DNA of 64,000 nucleotides, taken from the NCBI GenBank assembly GCA_036873135.1, contig JAPTYO010000009.1, forward strand, positions 35,666,756 through 35,730,755, written 5' to 3'. Source of the stretch: Clarkia xantiana subsp. parviflora. Its lineage: Eukaryota; Streptophyta; Magnoliopsida; Myrtales; Onagraceae. The notes under the pieces are model-generated. The model worked only from the letters and a program-made list of their open reading frames with translations, was not told the origin of the DNA and ran no database searches. The translations under genes and the position numbers were made by a program. Shown here in pieces: positions 8,369 to 20,640 of this stretch. Position 1 is the first letter of the stretch, and each line of letters starts with the position of its first letter.

Positions 8369-11300
8369 AGACGAACAACTTAGTGTCTAGAGATAATCAC
8401 CCACCTGGGGGCAATAGGCAAGAAAGACAGCCTATACCTCCAGCAAGGCTGCCTAACCCAGAGAAACAGCCTGCACACCCAGAGTCTCAGGTAACCCCAC
8501 AGGCACCCCAGCCTAACAAGCAGGAAGGAGAACCTTCACGCCCAGCTGGCTAGGAGGCTTCCACAGCTTCAACTCCATTGACTACGAAGCCACAGGGACA
8601 GGGGGGCAACAAGAAGTGCCATCCCAATACACGGCACCTCCACAGGGATACCACTATGAGGCACAACCTCAAGGGAATCCCACAGGGATACCACTAGCTT
8701 ACAGAGAGACCCTAAGGAATAGGCAGCAACAGACACAGCAGGATGCCAGAGCATACACCCCTCTGGGGGCAGACAGACAGGTAAGACCTCCAAGGAGGCA
8801 TGGATTCAACCAAGTACCCCAACAGGGACATACACCGCATTAAGGGAGGACATACATGCCAGACCAACAAGGATATAGGAGTGCCAACATCCACCCTGGC
8901 AATGTACACATACAGTCCGTATCACCACAGACATGCCTAAGGGACACAGCAAGAAAAGCTCAAAGGAAGGGACATAGTCCCAACAACACAATAAGGCAAC
9001 CACCTACCCATGATACAGCACGACAGATCCAAACCCCTTGTACATGACAACCCTTGGCACACATCCCCTAGGACAGGGAGGAGTTGAAAAGACAAGGATT
9101 TGAACAGGGGACTCATAGAATACCACACCACGTCAGCACATAGCTACTACAATGGGAAATTTCATGGAGAGACATAGTAGAGTGAGATCGCACATAGCAT
9201 ACATGAAGGATACACCTCCACCTAGTCCGCCTTGCAAGGATGCGACCTCATATTCCTCAAGTGGAAGGAATACACACAGACTAATGGAGGAAGACAGTTA
9301 CATTACCAAGGAAACAGGGGATATCAACACCCCCTCTCCCATATCCTTCCCATATCCTCTTATTTAATTTAATTGCATAACAAGTCAACTCCCTAAAAGG
9401 GGTAGATTTTGATACTTGATATCAACATGTTTTCCAAGAATGACCATACCGGACGCCTTCGGGCTCCGTGATACATATATACACAGGTGGACCACTAGAA
9501 GAATCAGTAAAAGGCTGTCGCCAATCAAGAGATGCACAAGCAACAGATTCCTCAATCCCAAAGAACACCTATAAGGTCAAGTTTCTGGGAAAGATCACAA
9601 GAGGGAAGGCTCACCTACAAAAATAAGTTGAGCACTCCCAACATCCTATAGAGGAACTACCATGAAGGTCACAAAGGATTACCCCTACTACAACCTTCCA
9701 CTAAGCATCCTAGGGCCAAGCCCGCCAAAGGATCCAATCTGGCATTGGTATGCAAGGGGGCACCAGTCACAACATGCCCTCCCCACAAACGCCCATTAGC
9801 ACAAGAGGGGGTAGCCGCGAACACATCCCTCCAAAAATGAAGGAAACCATATCACATGGGTAACGCCCACAATCAGAAGCAAACACCTCCAGCGGATATC
9901 TATGATTTCACAAAATAGCCAGGAGACACAACTACACTTAGAAAGCTCATCCAAGGTAATGGAATACACTTCCATCAAAAACCCTCAAGGACACCAAGCC
10001 TAGCAAAGGAAGAACGGTGACACCATCATCAAGCTTTTAAAAAGGGATATGGAAAACATAGTATTTCCACACAATGATATGTTAGTCATAAGAGAGGGAA
10101 TCACCAACTTTGACATGCAGAGAACCATAGTACATGAAGGGAGTCCGTCAGACATCTCCCATGACCAACCATTGATGATACTAGAGAAGAGTCAGGCATA
10201 CCTAATACCAAGGGACCCCCTACTAGTAAAGGTGGTCAGAACATCAACACACCCATTAGGGACACGGCACTGCAAATGAACCAGGAAAATGATGGAACAC
10301 ATATCCTTAAAAGTATCCTTACAAGTATCCTTGCACTTATTCTTGCAAAAATAAACTCCGTAGATAAAGAGGTTATCTAATAGATGACTATGTCTCTGTT
10401 TTCAAAATATGATCCTAACCCGGAGATCCTTGGACTCCGTATTATATATGCAATGAATAACATGTTCATCAAAGATACGTACACGAAGATTCAAGACAGC
10501 GCCATAAAGATTAGGCGCATACCTCTACCAAGTACGACACATTGGAGTGTTCATAAACACTTCTTCGCCATCTCACAAGAAAGGAAGGCAACCAAGGATA
10601 CAAGTCCTAATAGAATAAACATCGGTAGAAAATCCTGTCATTGAAGTCATGCACCAAGAGAGAAACTCTAAAGATGCAAGATTAGCAAAAGAGATAGTGC
10701 AACAACTAGAGTGTGAAAATGAGATACATCTCCTATCAAGAGCCTTAGGGCAGGATAATAGTTCTACAAGATCAACCAAAGAAGAGCTCAAAAGCTGGGG
10801 GAGTAAGGTTTCAAGATCGCCCTCACACTAGACGCACATCCCGATCAACCACCTTGTCTGCAAATGATAAGACATTTGACTCTGGCATCCCATCAAGAGA
10901 AGAACCACGATAAAAGGGGCACTAGAAAAATATCCCGCCTGTAAGGCCGCACGCCGAATACATGATGAATGAAGGTTATGACAAAACAAAAAAGGAGGGA
11001 CTTGTCAGCTTAACACACCTCAAACACGTGTACGTACGCAATACAAATGCAGCCTCTAATGAAGCTATCCAGCAAGGAATAGCCAATACGGGGACAAACC
11101 CATGGAAAATCATGGAACATCACCTGCAAACCTAGAGGAAGACATCCTTTTTAGATTCAAGTCCTAATGCAAAGGAAGACTATAATCAACATTCAAGGTG
11201 GGAGGAGCATGACCAATGTGACACCCCCTAAAGGCATTGAAGAATACTCCAATGTGAAGGAAAAGGCAAACCACACTAAGTGCCACAACACTCCAAGAAG

Positions 11301-12060
11301 ATTATCACAGCCCGGTCAGACTTCCCCATGCACGAGCAAAGAGCATGGATTAGATTGACTAGTCTGAAACACACCTACGAGATTAACAACTCAAGACGCC
11401 ATTCTATGAGAGAGCTTTTCAACCTAAAACACAAGGAAGGGGGGGGGAAAGAATTTACAAGCACCCCTAGGATACAAACATTGCCACATCCTAGTTATCA
11501 AGAGAATGAAATCCACCCCCACCCACCCAAAGCAAAAGCTCTTCCACCCAACCTCCATAGACACATCCGACAAAGGCATCATCCAAACCATGCCTATGAC
11601 TGAAACAAGCAAGCATGAGAAAGAGTAAATCCTACAAGGGACACTCATCGCATTCAAACAAGCAGACAAGGGAGCCCCGAGCATAAGAGGTACCCAACCA
11701 AGAAAATGAACGAGGGGCCTTCAACGGCCAAGTATGAAAGGCGATGTGACCACCAAGCAACTTGGGGGGCACCAAACGAATAAGTGCTTGGTAGTCCACC
11801 TAAGTGTAAAAGAAGAGATTAGAGGCAGAAGATCACAAGAACATGCAATACCACTTTTCCTAGAAGAGGTCACATAAGAGGAAAACATCATCAATTCCCT
11901 ATACGAACTCGTCCTAAGTTGGCAACACACAAACATCGCCCTCGAGAGGTGATCTCTCACATTGAAGGAAAAGCGTGGTAGCATGCAATATCATAGAAGG
12001 AAAAGTCATGTAAAGACTCGAAAAGCATACCAAAGACGCACCCTACATGAGAAAGGACAC
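8369..12060 (+). pseudogene. Degraded X-type gag-protease-gag2 region of E
   Basis: No long frame survives, but short blocks align in order with the polyprotein of C. At 8369 the start is ACG AAC AAC for MTNS, with the initiating ATG lost; 8400-8560 keeps the proline/glutamine-rich N-terminus and the PAG*EASTAST motif with a TAG; 8600-8850 keeps the APPQGYHYEAQPQG-like stretch; 10037-10150 keeps IVFPHND and the following protease lead-in; 11737-11785 keeps the second zinc knuckle (C, TWG, HQTNKC), interrupted by a one-base G-run expansion. Between blocks (9370-10030, 10270-11730) I recognise little. Too decayed to encode protein. Confidence 0.7.
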
Positions 12061-12089
12061 AAGATAAGGTAACATTATGAGCCCTCCGG

Positions 12090-12745
12090 GAGCCTATCCC
12101 GCGAACAGATTCGACGCCCCCAAGAGCGTATCTTGAGAGTAGTTTTTATACTACGACATTCGACGCCCCCAAGAGCGTATCTTGAGAGTAGTTTTCATAC
12201 TACGACATTCGACGCCCCCAAGAGCGTATCTTGAGAGTAGTTTTCATACTACGACATTCGACGCCCCCAAGAGCGTATCTTGAGAGTAGTTATTACACTA
12301 CGACTTCGACGCACCAAGAGCGTATCTTGAGAGTGGTTTCCAAAAACTACGAATTCGACGCCCCCAGGAGCGTATCTTGAGGTAGATTTGCAACATACCA
12401 GATTCGACGCCCCGAAGAGCGTATCTTGAGGTAGAAAAAACACTACCAGTTCGACGCCCCCAAGAGCGTATCTTGAGGTAGATTTCAAACTACCAGTTCG
12501 ACGCCTACCAGGAACGTATCTTTGGTCTAACCTGAGCCCTCCGGGAGCCTATCCTGTGAAACGTTAAGTGCCGTCCGAGAGCCTGTCTCGTGAACAGATT
12601 TTGACGCCCGTCAAGAACGTATCGGTGGACTAACCTGTGCCCTCCGGGAGCCTATCCTGTGAAACGTTAAGTGCCGTCCGAGAGCCTGTCTCGTGAACAG
12701 ATTTCGACGCCCACCAAGAGCGTATCTTTGGTCTAACAGTACAAC
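12090..12745 (+). repeat. 49-bp tandem array of E
   Basis: Unit CGACGCCCCCAAGAGCGTAT plus CTTGAGAGTAG and a variable part; starts at 12112, 12161, 12210, 12259, 12307 and 12356 give periods of 48-49 bp. The same array in opposite coordinates is at 43800-44455 (C) and as a stub at 49844-49916 (B). Each unit has a small inverted pair (GTAGT/ACTAC or GGTAG/CTACC). The edges (12076-12115 and 12526-12730) hold a second, 60-70-bp motif, GAGCCCTCCGGGAGCCTATC. Confidence 0.92.
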
Positions 12746-12759
12746 GTATACCGTGTAAG

Positions 12760-14780
12760 GGGTATCAGAAGAGATCATCACACCATGCTCAGAAGGATAC
12801 CATGCTCAGAAGGATACCATGCTCAGAAGGATACCATGAGAAAGAAATTTCTAAGTAAAGTAATGTGAAGAACAAGTAATGTTTTTTCTTTATGAAATGG
12901 CAGGTATGACATGAAGGAAAGCACGAAAGAAAGACAAGTAAAGGAAACACACCAAGAGAAGAGTCCATGACCAGAGGATCATATACAGAAGCACAAGAGG
13001 TTATCATGAAAAGTAATGAGTTATCCTATCACCCATATCACAAGTCAAGAGAAGTATCTCAAAGGAACCCAACACCACCAAGAAGGATAGCAAAGACATG
13101 AAATCCAAAGTTCAAGGCCCTCAAAATAAGCTCGACCCATCAAGAAGAGAATTGCCTTACAAGTCAAACAAATCAACCTCCGACAAATGTTATTGTCATG
13201 CATGTCGCCCTCGCGTGACCTATGCTCGTACCAGACTTGAACATCGTCAAGCACAACTCATGAAGGAGACATCTAAAGAGCATAAAGGATACAACATCCG
13301 ACAAGACGAGACATCGGGACCTAACCCAACAAACATAGCCTAAACAAAAGGCAACTATAGCAATGAAGGCTCTCCAATGAGAAAGGAATACTAACGCACA
13401 ACTCCATACATCGTGATGTGGCTATCATGTCCACAGACACTGAAGTGGCTATCATGTCCACATACCTTGAGGTGGCTATCATGTCCACATACCTTGAAGT
13501 GGCTATCATGTCCACATACCTTGAGGTGGCTATCATGTCCACATACCTTGAAGTGGCTATCATGTCCACATACCCTGAAGTGGATATCATGTCCACACAA
13601 TATAGAAGGGCTATCACTCCGACGCATCACGAAGTGGCTATCACGTCCACATACCCCGAAGTGATTATCATGGCAGCACATCATAAAACATCTGTCAAAG
13701 ACATGAATTGTAAAGACACCATCCCGACCACGAACATCAAAAGGCTACGCCTAGCCCTAGGAGGAGGTTCAAGAAAAAGGAAAAAACAACACCCTTCGTA
13801 CGCTCATCAAAGGTAGGCACTTATATTTCAACCCACTGGGTGATACTAGGAAGGAGACGTCCTCATTATGAAGACAACCTCCATATCTCACGAAATCAAC
13901 CATGAAGCAAAGAATCACGACAAGCACTATTGAGGGCATATAACAAAACGATCCCCACAACGATCACAACTACGATACTAGTAGAGGCTAACTCAAGAGC
14001 AGTCTCCACCAAACTCCAAAGCAAGAATTTGCTATCTTAATCAGAGCTATGGAAAGAGAAAGGAACCTCAATGAAAGGTGATGATCACACCCATCACCAA
14101 AAGAAAAATCTTCAACGCAGGGGTTAATAACATAACCCATAGGAAAGACAAAAACACTTTCAAAAGTCGTCAAATCTACATGAAGATGAAATAAACTTGA
14201 GACTCGGCCCCTCGGCTGGGGGGCAGGGGATAGAGAAGAGACATCAAGACCTATGATCACCCCATCGCCAGCCACAGGTTATTTCCCTTTGTCAAGCAAA
14301 GAGGGCGCCTCAACCACTACCTCCTTATCATGAGAGGGAGTCAGCAAGGGGGCACTGGAAGAAGAGCCTCTCGCGGTTTCCTTCTCCTTGGCAGCCGAGG
14401 GCCCGACCTCAGAGTCAGGTTTTCACGCCTTGGATTTAGATTGACTTGAACTCTCACCCACCACAAGAACCATTCGGTAACCAGGGAAGAACGCTCTAAC
14501 AACAAGAAGGAAGCAGCATGAGAACAATCATAAGTATATCACAAAGAAAAGAGAAGGGAAAAAGAACATACTGGAAGCATTAGCAGCCACCCCTGACTTA
14601 GAAAATTTCTAAGCCTGATAAGCAGAACTAGAGGGTTCTTCCCTCTCATCTGATTCAACGGACGGTCAGATTTGGTCTGACTACCTTGGAAAACGATCTT
14701 CAAGGTCTCCCTGTCTGAAGAAGAAAGCTTCCCAAAAAGTGAGTCATCTATACGAGCAACCAACGCAAAGATCGACCCTT
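12760..14780 (-). pseudogene. Remnant of the antisense gene in E
   Basis: Minus-strand relic of the gene intact in C. The 3' flank (12780-13000: three TACCATGCTCAGAAGGA copies and the TTACTTGTTCTTCAC tract on the minus strand) is very close to C 43640-43790. The exon around CCCCAGCCGAGGG is recognisable at 14205-14235 and the charged, serine-rich exon (GACTCTGAGGTCGGGCCCTC) at 14395-14450. The coiled-coil exon is largely replaced by a 27-bp array (13413-13684), and the N-terminal conserved domain is not found. No frame is preserved. Confidence 0.6.
13413..13684. repeat. 27-bp tandem repeats inside E
   Basis: About ten units of 27 bp, core GTGGCTATCATGTCCACAT; unit edges alternate CTTGAAG and CTTGAGG. 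All six frames stay open over most of it because the period is a multiple of 3, giving several spurious ORFs. It occupies the place of the coiled-coil exon seen in B and C. Confidence 0.93.
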
Positions 14781-15864
14781 ACTCATGGAGGGGCGAGATA
14801 CGCCTACTACAGGGGCAACCTTAACACCAAGGGAAGAGGGCGAACTTTTAGTTTCCCCAAATGGAGCAACGCTCCAGCACATCCGAAGGAAGGGTCAACC
14901 CTTAACACATGTCAATAGACCCCTTCGCTCGCGGCGGTAAGAAGAAAGCTTGTAAACTTTTTCACCCTCACTTTTATGGGGAACAAATTGCAGGGTAAAG
15001 GTCAAGAGCTATACACACGCTCCAACGAATGAAGAAAAAATGTTACACGTGCCGAAGGTCGAGATTAATGGACAATGCTCACGCTAGTACGAGGGAGGCG
15101 GAACGTTGTGTCCCATTGAGTGGCAGAGTTCCCACCCTCAAGTAAAGGAGAGGTCTATGCTCTCACCTTTGCACTTATGCTCATATTCATGATTAACATC
15201 TACAGGTATATCAATGTCATCACTCATGCTTATACTCACAACCCGTCCATGCATACATACATGTTCATGCTTGCACTCATATGCATGCCCACATACACAC
15301 TCCCATGTGTTCAAACATTTAGACGTCCATGCACGTGGCCGCCATATATTCATGCATACATTCATGACTACAATCGCAGCATGTCTCCACTCACTCCCAT
15401 CCTTATGTTCCTACTTGCATATATGCTAGTACACATCCTCATGTTCATGATATGTCCATGTTCACTCCTAGTTAACATCCTAGGTGTATTTTCTAGTATC
15501 CCATACTTAGAAAAATTTCGGACCAAAATTAAATTTTCCTTCACTTGGGCAAAATCCCGGCACGAAATTGAAGCATGAGTCACTTAGGTGTATTCGTATT
15601 GCATCCTTATGCAAGCGTGTATTTTTCAAGTATACGCCTGTAGCAAAGATAGATTTATTACTCCCACCTCAGACGGACGCGTGCCTAGGCACACGTCCGT
15701 GCTACTCTGACGTTTACAATTCCTCTATCTCACAAGGCAGGGGGCAGAGTCAGAGGCACGCATCCATGGGTAAGCAGGCATTCAGACAAGGAGGTAAAAC
15801 CCCGGTTTCAAATTGCGCGTGTCATACCATCCTGAAATAGAGTCAATCAAGGGTTAGGCCATTG
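14781..15864. other. Non-coding 3' region of E
   Basis: No gene supported. 15160-15450 is a low-complexity stretch rich in CAT/CAC triplets (Tyr/His/Met codons in frame). 15480-15864 is close to the matching parts of B (33456-33830) and C (39480-39850), including AAATTGCGCGTGTCATACC just before the polypurine tract, so it is a conserved 3' untranslated part of family X. Confidence 0.5.
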
Positions 15865-15870
15865 GTTGAC

Positions 15871-15881
15871 TCGGGGGCATG
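15871..15881 (+). promoter_or_regulatory. Polypurine tract of E
   Basis: TCGGGGGCATG immediately before the 3' LTR start TGATGGATATAC; identical in B and C. Confidence 0.85.
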
Positions 15882-16895
15882 TGATGGATATACGCCCAAT
15901 TTGAACCCGTTGACTTCCGAATCGCTTTATTTTTATCACCCCGTTAATGATTGTAAATCGAAACTTCAAACCCGAACCCTTCGCGAAAACACCAACGGCT
16001 CGGACGAGGCCGAAGCGCTCGTCCGGCCGAGTCAGACTCGCCTAGGTAAGGTTGGGTGGCCACACCCGACCTCCCCTAGGGGAGATCGGGTCAGCCAACC
16101 CGATCTCCCTAGGAGAGATCGGGTCAGCCAACCCGATCTCTCCTAGGAGAGATCGGGTCGGCCAACCCGATCTCCCCTAGGGGGGATGGGGTTGGCCAAC
16201 CCCATCCTCCCTAGGAGGGGTTGGGTGCCCTCACCCAACCCCTACCCTTGGGGGTCGGATTTCCCTTCCCCCCAAGGGCCCCAGCATCATTTTTGGACTC
16301 CCACACTCGGTTTACTCCGCCTACCTTCTCCGTATCCTAAGGTCCTAATTACGTGTTTAAAGGTTAATTAACTGTGTTTAAAGGTTAACGATGTCATTAA
16401 GCCACCTTAATGACACCGTTGCCTATAAATACCCCACCTCCACAATTCATTTGAACATCTTGGCAAGTTGCACAATTTTGCTCTGACATCTCTCTAGCTT
16501 TATCTCTCTAAAACCGTACTGACTTAGGCATCGGAGAGGGTTCATCAGGCACCACCCCCCCCCCCCCCTCTGTGCCTGGTATTGCCCCTCTTGTAGGGTG
16601 GCAAGGAGAAGAGAACCAAGGAAGCAGAAGAGCATAGAGCAGTGGGACAAGCCCCAGGGGTAAGAAGTACAAGCCTCAGGAGGTCAGAAGGAGAGAAGGA
16701 AAGGAGGTCAGAAGGAGAGAAGGAAAGGAGGTCAGAAGGAGAGAAGAGAAGGACATATATCAGAACGACTACCCCAAGGGAGTATAAAGGCATGGATCAG
16801 AACGACTAGTCCTAGGAGCACTGAACCCGACATTTCATTAGTGGGAGATAAATCCTAGATTGACGACCCGTTGACCTAGACTTTATAACCTAACA
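15882..16895 (+). repeat. 3' LTR of element E
   Basis: 1014 bp, pairs with 7304-8316. Palindrome array about 16058-16270, TATA box at about 16423-16434, hairpin module 16526-16598 with the C-run one base longer than in the 5' copy. Ends CCTAACA followed by the CCATC target duplicate. Confidence 0.96.
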
Positions 16896-16900
16896 CCATC

Positions 16901-17848
16901 CATCACGATCTTGTTGGCTGATTCTACTTGGCCATTGGTCTGAGCATGGCGGACTGAAGCGGTCCGATGCTCGATGTTCAATTCCTCCAGGTACTCCTTC
17001 AACTGAGACCCATTGAATGGAGGGCCATTGTCGCTGACCAACACTCGAGGAACCCCATACCGGGATATGATCTGAGTTTGAAGGAACTTGAGGATCTGTT
17101 GTCCCGTCGTCTTGGCCAATGCTTTAGCCTCTATCCACTTTGAGAAGTAATCGATAGCCACGAGCAAATACTTGCACTGACCTTTCGCTTGGGGAAGAGG
17201 TCCCACCAAGTCAATCCCCCATTGCGCGAAGGGCCATGCACTCCCGATGGGCATTAAGTCCGCGGCGGGAGCCACGATATTCAGAGCGTACCTCTGGCAT
17301 GCATAACAGGATCGGACCATTGCTGTCTCCTCCTTGTTCATCGAAGGCCAATAGTAGCCTAGGTTCAGTGCTTTCCTCACGATGGATCGGGCCCCTTCAT
17401 GACAGGCCGCGACTCCCTCGTGTAGCTCTCTCAGGATCCGATTTGTATCAGGTTCCGCCACGCATTTCAGGAAGGGCTTCACATGCCCCTTCTTGTATAA
17501 TTGGTTGTCCACCGTCGCGTAGTCGTTCGCGATTCGACGCAGCCTGACAGCTGCCACATCATCATCGGGGAGTGCCCCCGTAGTCAGATATGTGACCATC
17601 GGGGTCATCCAGGTGGATTTCTCTTCTTCATCCGATCCTGCTTCCACTGCGCATACCTCCGATGGATCGATGGTTGAGATAATCACTCTCTCCAAGAAGT
17701 GCACCTTCCGATTCTCCTCAGGGGCCACTCCTAGAGCGAACTTGCTTAAGGCGTCTGCCTCCGCGTTTTCTTCCCTCGGGATTGCCTCGATATCGAAGCT
17801 TTTGAAGCCTCCCTTCAAAGTTTGCACCTCGTGCAAGTACTTTCTCAT
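16901..17848 (-). pseudogene. End of archaeal-type RNase H and integrase of D
   Basis: Frame shifted by one relative to the RT reading frame; the two overlap at 17845-17848 (RVRQ stop / MRKYL). Residues 1-40 finish the second RNase H, with its last acidic residue in EENAEADALSKFA. Then the integrase: HHCC zinc domain (HEGVAACHEGAR ... CYACQ, about residues 145-190) and catalytic core with D in WGIDLVGPLP, D in SDNGPPF and E in NGQVESANK, the complete DDE triad. The last codons KIVMDG run into the CCATC insertion site of E. It would integrate element cDNA in the nucleus; it is broken by the E insertion and the frameshift. Confidence 0.92.
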
Positions 17849-20640
17849 TGTCGGACTCTCTTGGCTTCATAGTTCCCCTGGACTTGATTCACGATCAAGC
17901 TGGCATCGCACTTCACTTTCAAATGGTCGACCCCCGTACCCTTGGCAATCTTAAGGCCTGTGATGAGGGCCTCATACTCTGCTTCATTGTTGGTGGCCTT
18001 AAATGTTAAGGCCAAGGCATATCGCAGGGGCTCGCCTCCACCGGGCGGTATCAGTACGAATCCTGCCCCCGAGCCTTCTACACTCGATGAACCATCAGTA
18101 TACATCTCCCAGGTGTTCTCCTCATTTGGCTGTTCTGTCTGTTCTGTTATCGGGGCCTCCATGGTTGCCCCCTCTGCGGGACTCGCTACTTCCAGATCGG
18201 GTGCCGTAGACTCAGCTATAAAATCCGCCAATGCCTGGCCCTTAATAGCAGTTCGCGGAGCAAAGTGGATACGGAACTCCGTAAGCTCGATGGCCCATTT
18301 CACCAATCTCCCGGAAGCCTCCGGTCGGTTCAAAAAGTGCTTCAAGGGCTGATTTGTCAATAATGTAACCTCATGGGCATGGAAGTAAGGTCGGAGCTTC
18401 CGAGCGGCAACGATCAACGCAAAGAGATACTTCTCAATAGCGGGATAATTCATTTCATGTTTGGCAAATGCCTTGCTTACATAATAGACAGGCACTTGGT
18501 TGCCTTTGACAATCTTAATCAACACAGAACTAACAGCAACATCAGAAACAACCAAATAGAGATAAAGTGGCTCGCTAGGAGCCAGTTTCGCCAACGGCGG
18601 GAGGGTACGGAGATGCTGCTTGAGCGCATGGAATGCCTCCTCGCACTTGTCGGACCATTCAAACTTCTTGTGGGCCCTTAGCACATCAAAAAATGGCATG
18701 GCTCTGTCACTCGCCTTGGATAGGAATCGATTCATCGCGGCCAACCGGCCATTCAACACCTGGACCTCCCGATGAGTCTTCGGGGACTGCATCTCCTCGA
18801 TTGCTCGCAGCTTCTCGGGATTCACCTCGATTCCTCTCTGGCTCACAATGAACCCTAGGAACTTCCCCGAGTTCACCCCGAAAGCACACTTGTTTGGGTT
18901 CAACCGAACCTGATGAAGCCTCATCCGTTCAAACGTCGCCGCCAAGTTTTGGACATGGTCTCCTGCCTGCCGGGACTTCACGAGCATGTCATCCACATAC
19001 GCCTCCATCGTCTTTCCCAGCATGTCCCCGAACAACTTGTTCACCATCCGCTGGTAGGTTGCTCCTGCATTGATCAATCCGAAGGGCATCACGTTGTAGT
19101 GGTAGACTTCACTATCAGCATAGAAAGCTGTGTGGGGGGCATCCTCCTTTGCCATCTCGATCTGGTTGTATCCAAAGTAGGCATCCATGAAGCTCAGCAG
19201 CTCATGTACCGATATGGCATCCACCAACTGGTCAATCCTCGGAAGCGGGTAGCAATCCTTCGGGCAGGCCTTGTTTAAGTCGCGGAAGTCGACACACATC
19301 CGCCATTTCCCATTACTCTTTCTCACCAGGACCGGGTTAGCGACCCACGTCTGGAATCGGAGTTCCTTGATGAATCCAGCATCGAGCAGTCTGCCCACCT
19401 CCTGCTGGATTGCGATTCTCTTGTCCGCGCCCATCGGACGCCTCCTCTGCGCGATAGGCTTAATCGCGGGATCAATCTTCACGTGCACTATCACGTCGGA
19501 ACTGATTCCTGGCATATCACTCGGGGACCAGGCAAACAGCTCCTTGAACTCCTTCAGAAGCTCGATTAACTCTCGAGCTCTTTCCTCCGATAGAGCAGAT
19601 CCGATCTTCACCTTCCTCCGAGGTCCATCGATCTCAACTTCCTTCAGATCCTCCATGGGGGCTAGCCGCCCAAACTCCTCTCGAGGATCGGCATCGGTTT
19701 GTAGGACAGCCATGGCTTCCCTTCTTCTCCTTCGAGTGGCATTGACGTAACACTTTCGTGACGCCACTTGGTCGCCTTCAACTTTTCCGACACCATGGTC
19801 AGTCGGGAACTTCATCTTCTGGTGGACTGTCGAGGCAACCGCCATGAGAGGGTTGATGGTGGTCTTCCCGATAATAGCGTTGTACGTTCCCGCAGATTCT
19901 ACCACGACGAAATCCACGTTCCGCCGTTCCATCTTCCAGCCACTACCAAACTCAACTGGTAAGGTAATCATCCCCACCGGATAGGAAGTCGATCCAGAGA
20001 AGCCCACCATCGGGAAGTTCACCTGCGTCAGGTCCTTCTTCGTCTTTCCCATGGCCTCCAAGGCATCCATGAAAAGAATGTCGGAGGAGCTCCCTCCATC
20101 TATCAGGATCCGCTTCATCTCGAATCCGTCCACGTCTAGGGTCACGACCAAGGCGTCATCATGGGGGCTTTCCACGCCTATCAAATCTTCCGCCGAGAAA
20201 GAAATCACCATTTCCTCCTTCAAAATCCACGATCGGGACCTCTTGCCTAGCACCACAGCAGCGGAGATGCGGGAAGCATAATTCTCCCGTGAAGCGGTGG
20301 TGTCTCCTCCCGCTGCCATTCCTCTGTGAATGACGTTAATGGTCCCCCGTCTCTCCTTACGGGTTCCGGAACCAGAGGGCTCCGACTCGATCTTCTTCTT
20401 CTTCGGGGATCGATCACGGGACTTTGAACGGGACCGCGACCGACTCTTGGAACGGGAGCGGCACCTTCCCCTTCCGACGAACTCCTTCAGCTTCCCCTTC
20501 TGGATCAGCTTCTCTATCTCCTTCTTCAGCTCCCGACAGTTATCTGTGTCGTGACAATTTGCTCGATCGTACCGACAATAACGATTAGAGCGACCTCCCA
20601 AGAACTCTCCTTCCTTCCTTCCTCGGGGGGTATCGGGCAA
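17845..20640 (-). pseudogene. Zinc knuckle-protease-RT-RNase H-aRNase H of D
   Basis: 931-codon open frame. The N-terminus has a zinc-knuckle relic CRYDRANCHDTDNC (about 22-35), a charged SR-rich linker (60-85), then retropepsin (about 160-300) with LIDGGSSSD. RT about 390-640: KWRMCVDFRDLNKACPKD, FMDAY with the first catalytic Asp, and YVDDML at 548-553, all intact. First RNase H about 655-775; where a catalytic Asp is usual it reads LTNQPL. Second, archaeal-type RNase H from about 843 (MYTDGSSS, NNEAEYEAL, KCDASLIVNQ), the hallmark of the Tat lineage. The opening codon is only the first Met; the gag frame ends at 20585, so gag and pol overlap in different frames. The frame ends prematurely by a frameshift before integrase. 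Confidence 0.93.

Larger units (their letters stand above)
7304..16895 (+). mobile_element. Non-autonomous LTR element E (family X) inserted in D
   Basis: Plus strand, LTRs 7304-8316 and 15882-16895, target duplication CCATC at 7299-7303 and 16896-16900, primer site 8319-8334, polypurine tract ending 15881. The interior has no RT, RNase H or integrase. A badly degraded X-type gag-protease reading (8369-12060), the 49-bp array (12090-12745) and a degraded antisense gene (12760-14780) lie in the same order as in C. The LTRs differ at roughly a dozen sites in about 1010 bp by eye, so insertion is fairly recent although the interior is far more decayed; it was therefore probably moved by proteins made elsewhere. 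Confidence 0.93.

Noticed and set aside
13321..13816. Several overlapping repeat frames on both strands
   Set aside because: All come from the 27-bp array; no conservation with B or C.
15120..15578. 152-codon frame with His/Tyr/Met-rich sequence
   Set aside because: Low-complexity CAT/CAC repeats with open frames on both strands.
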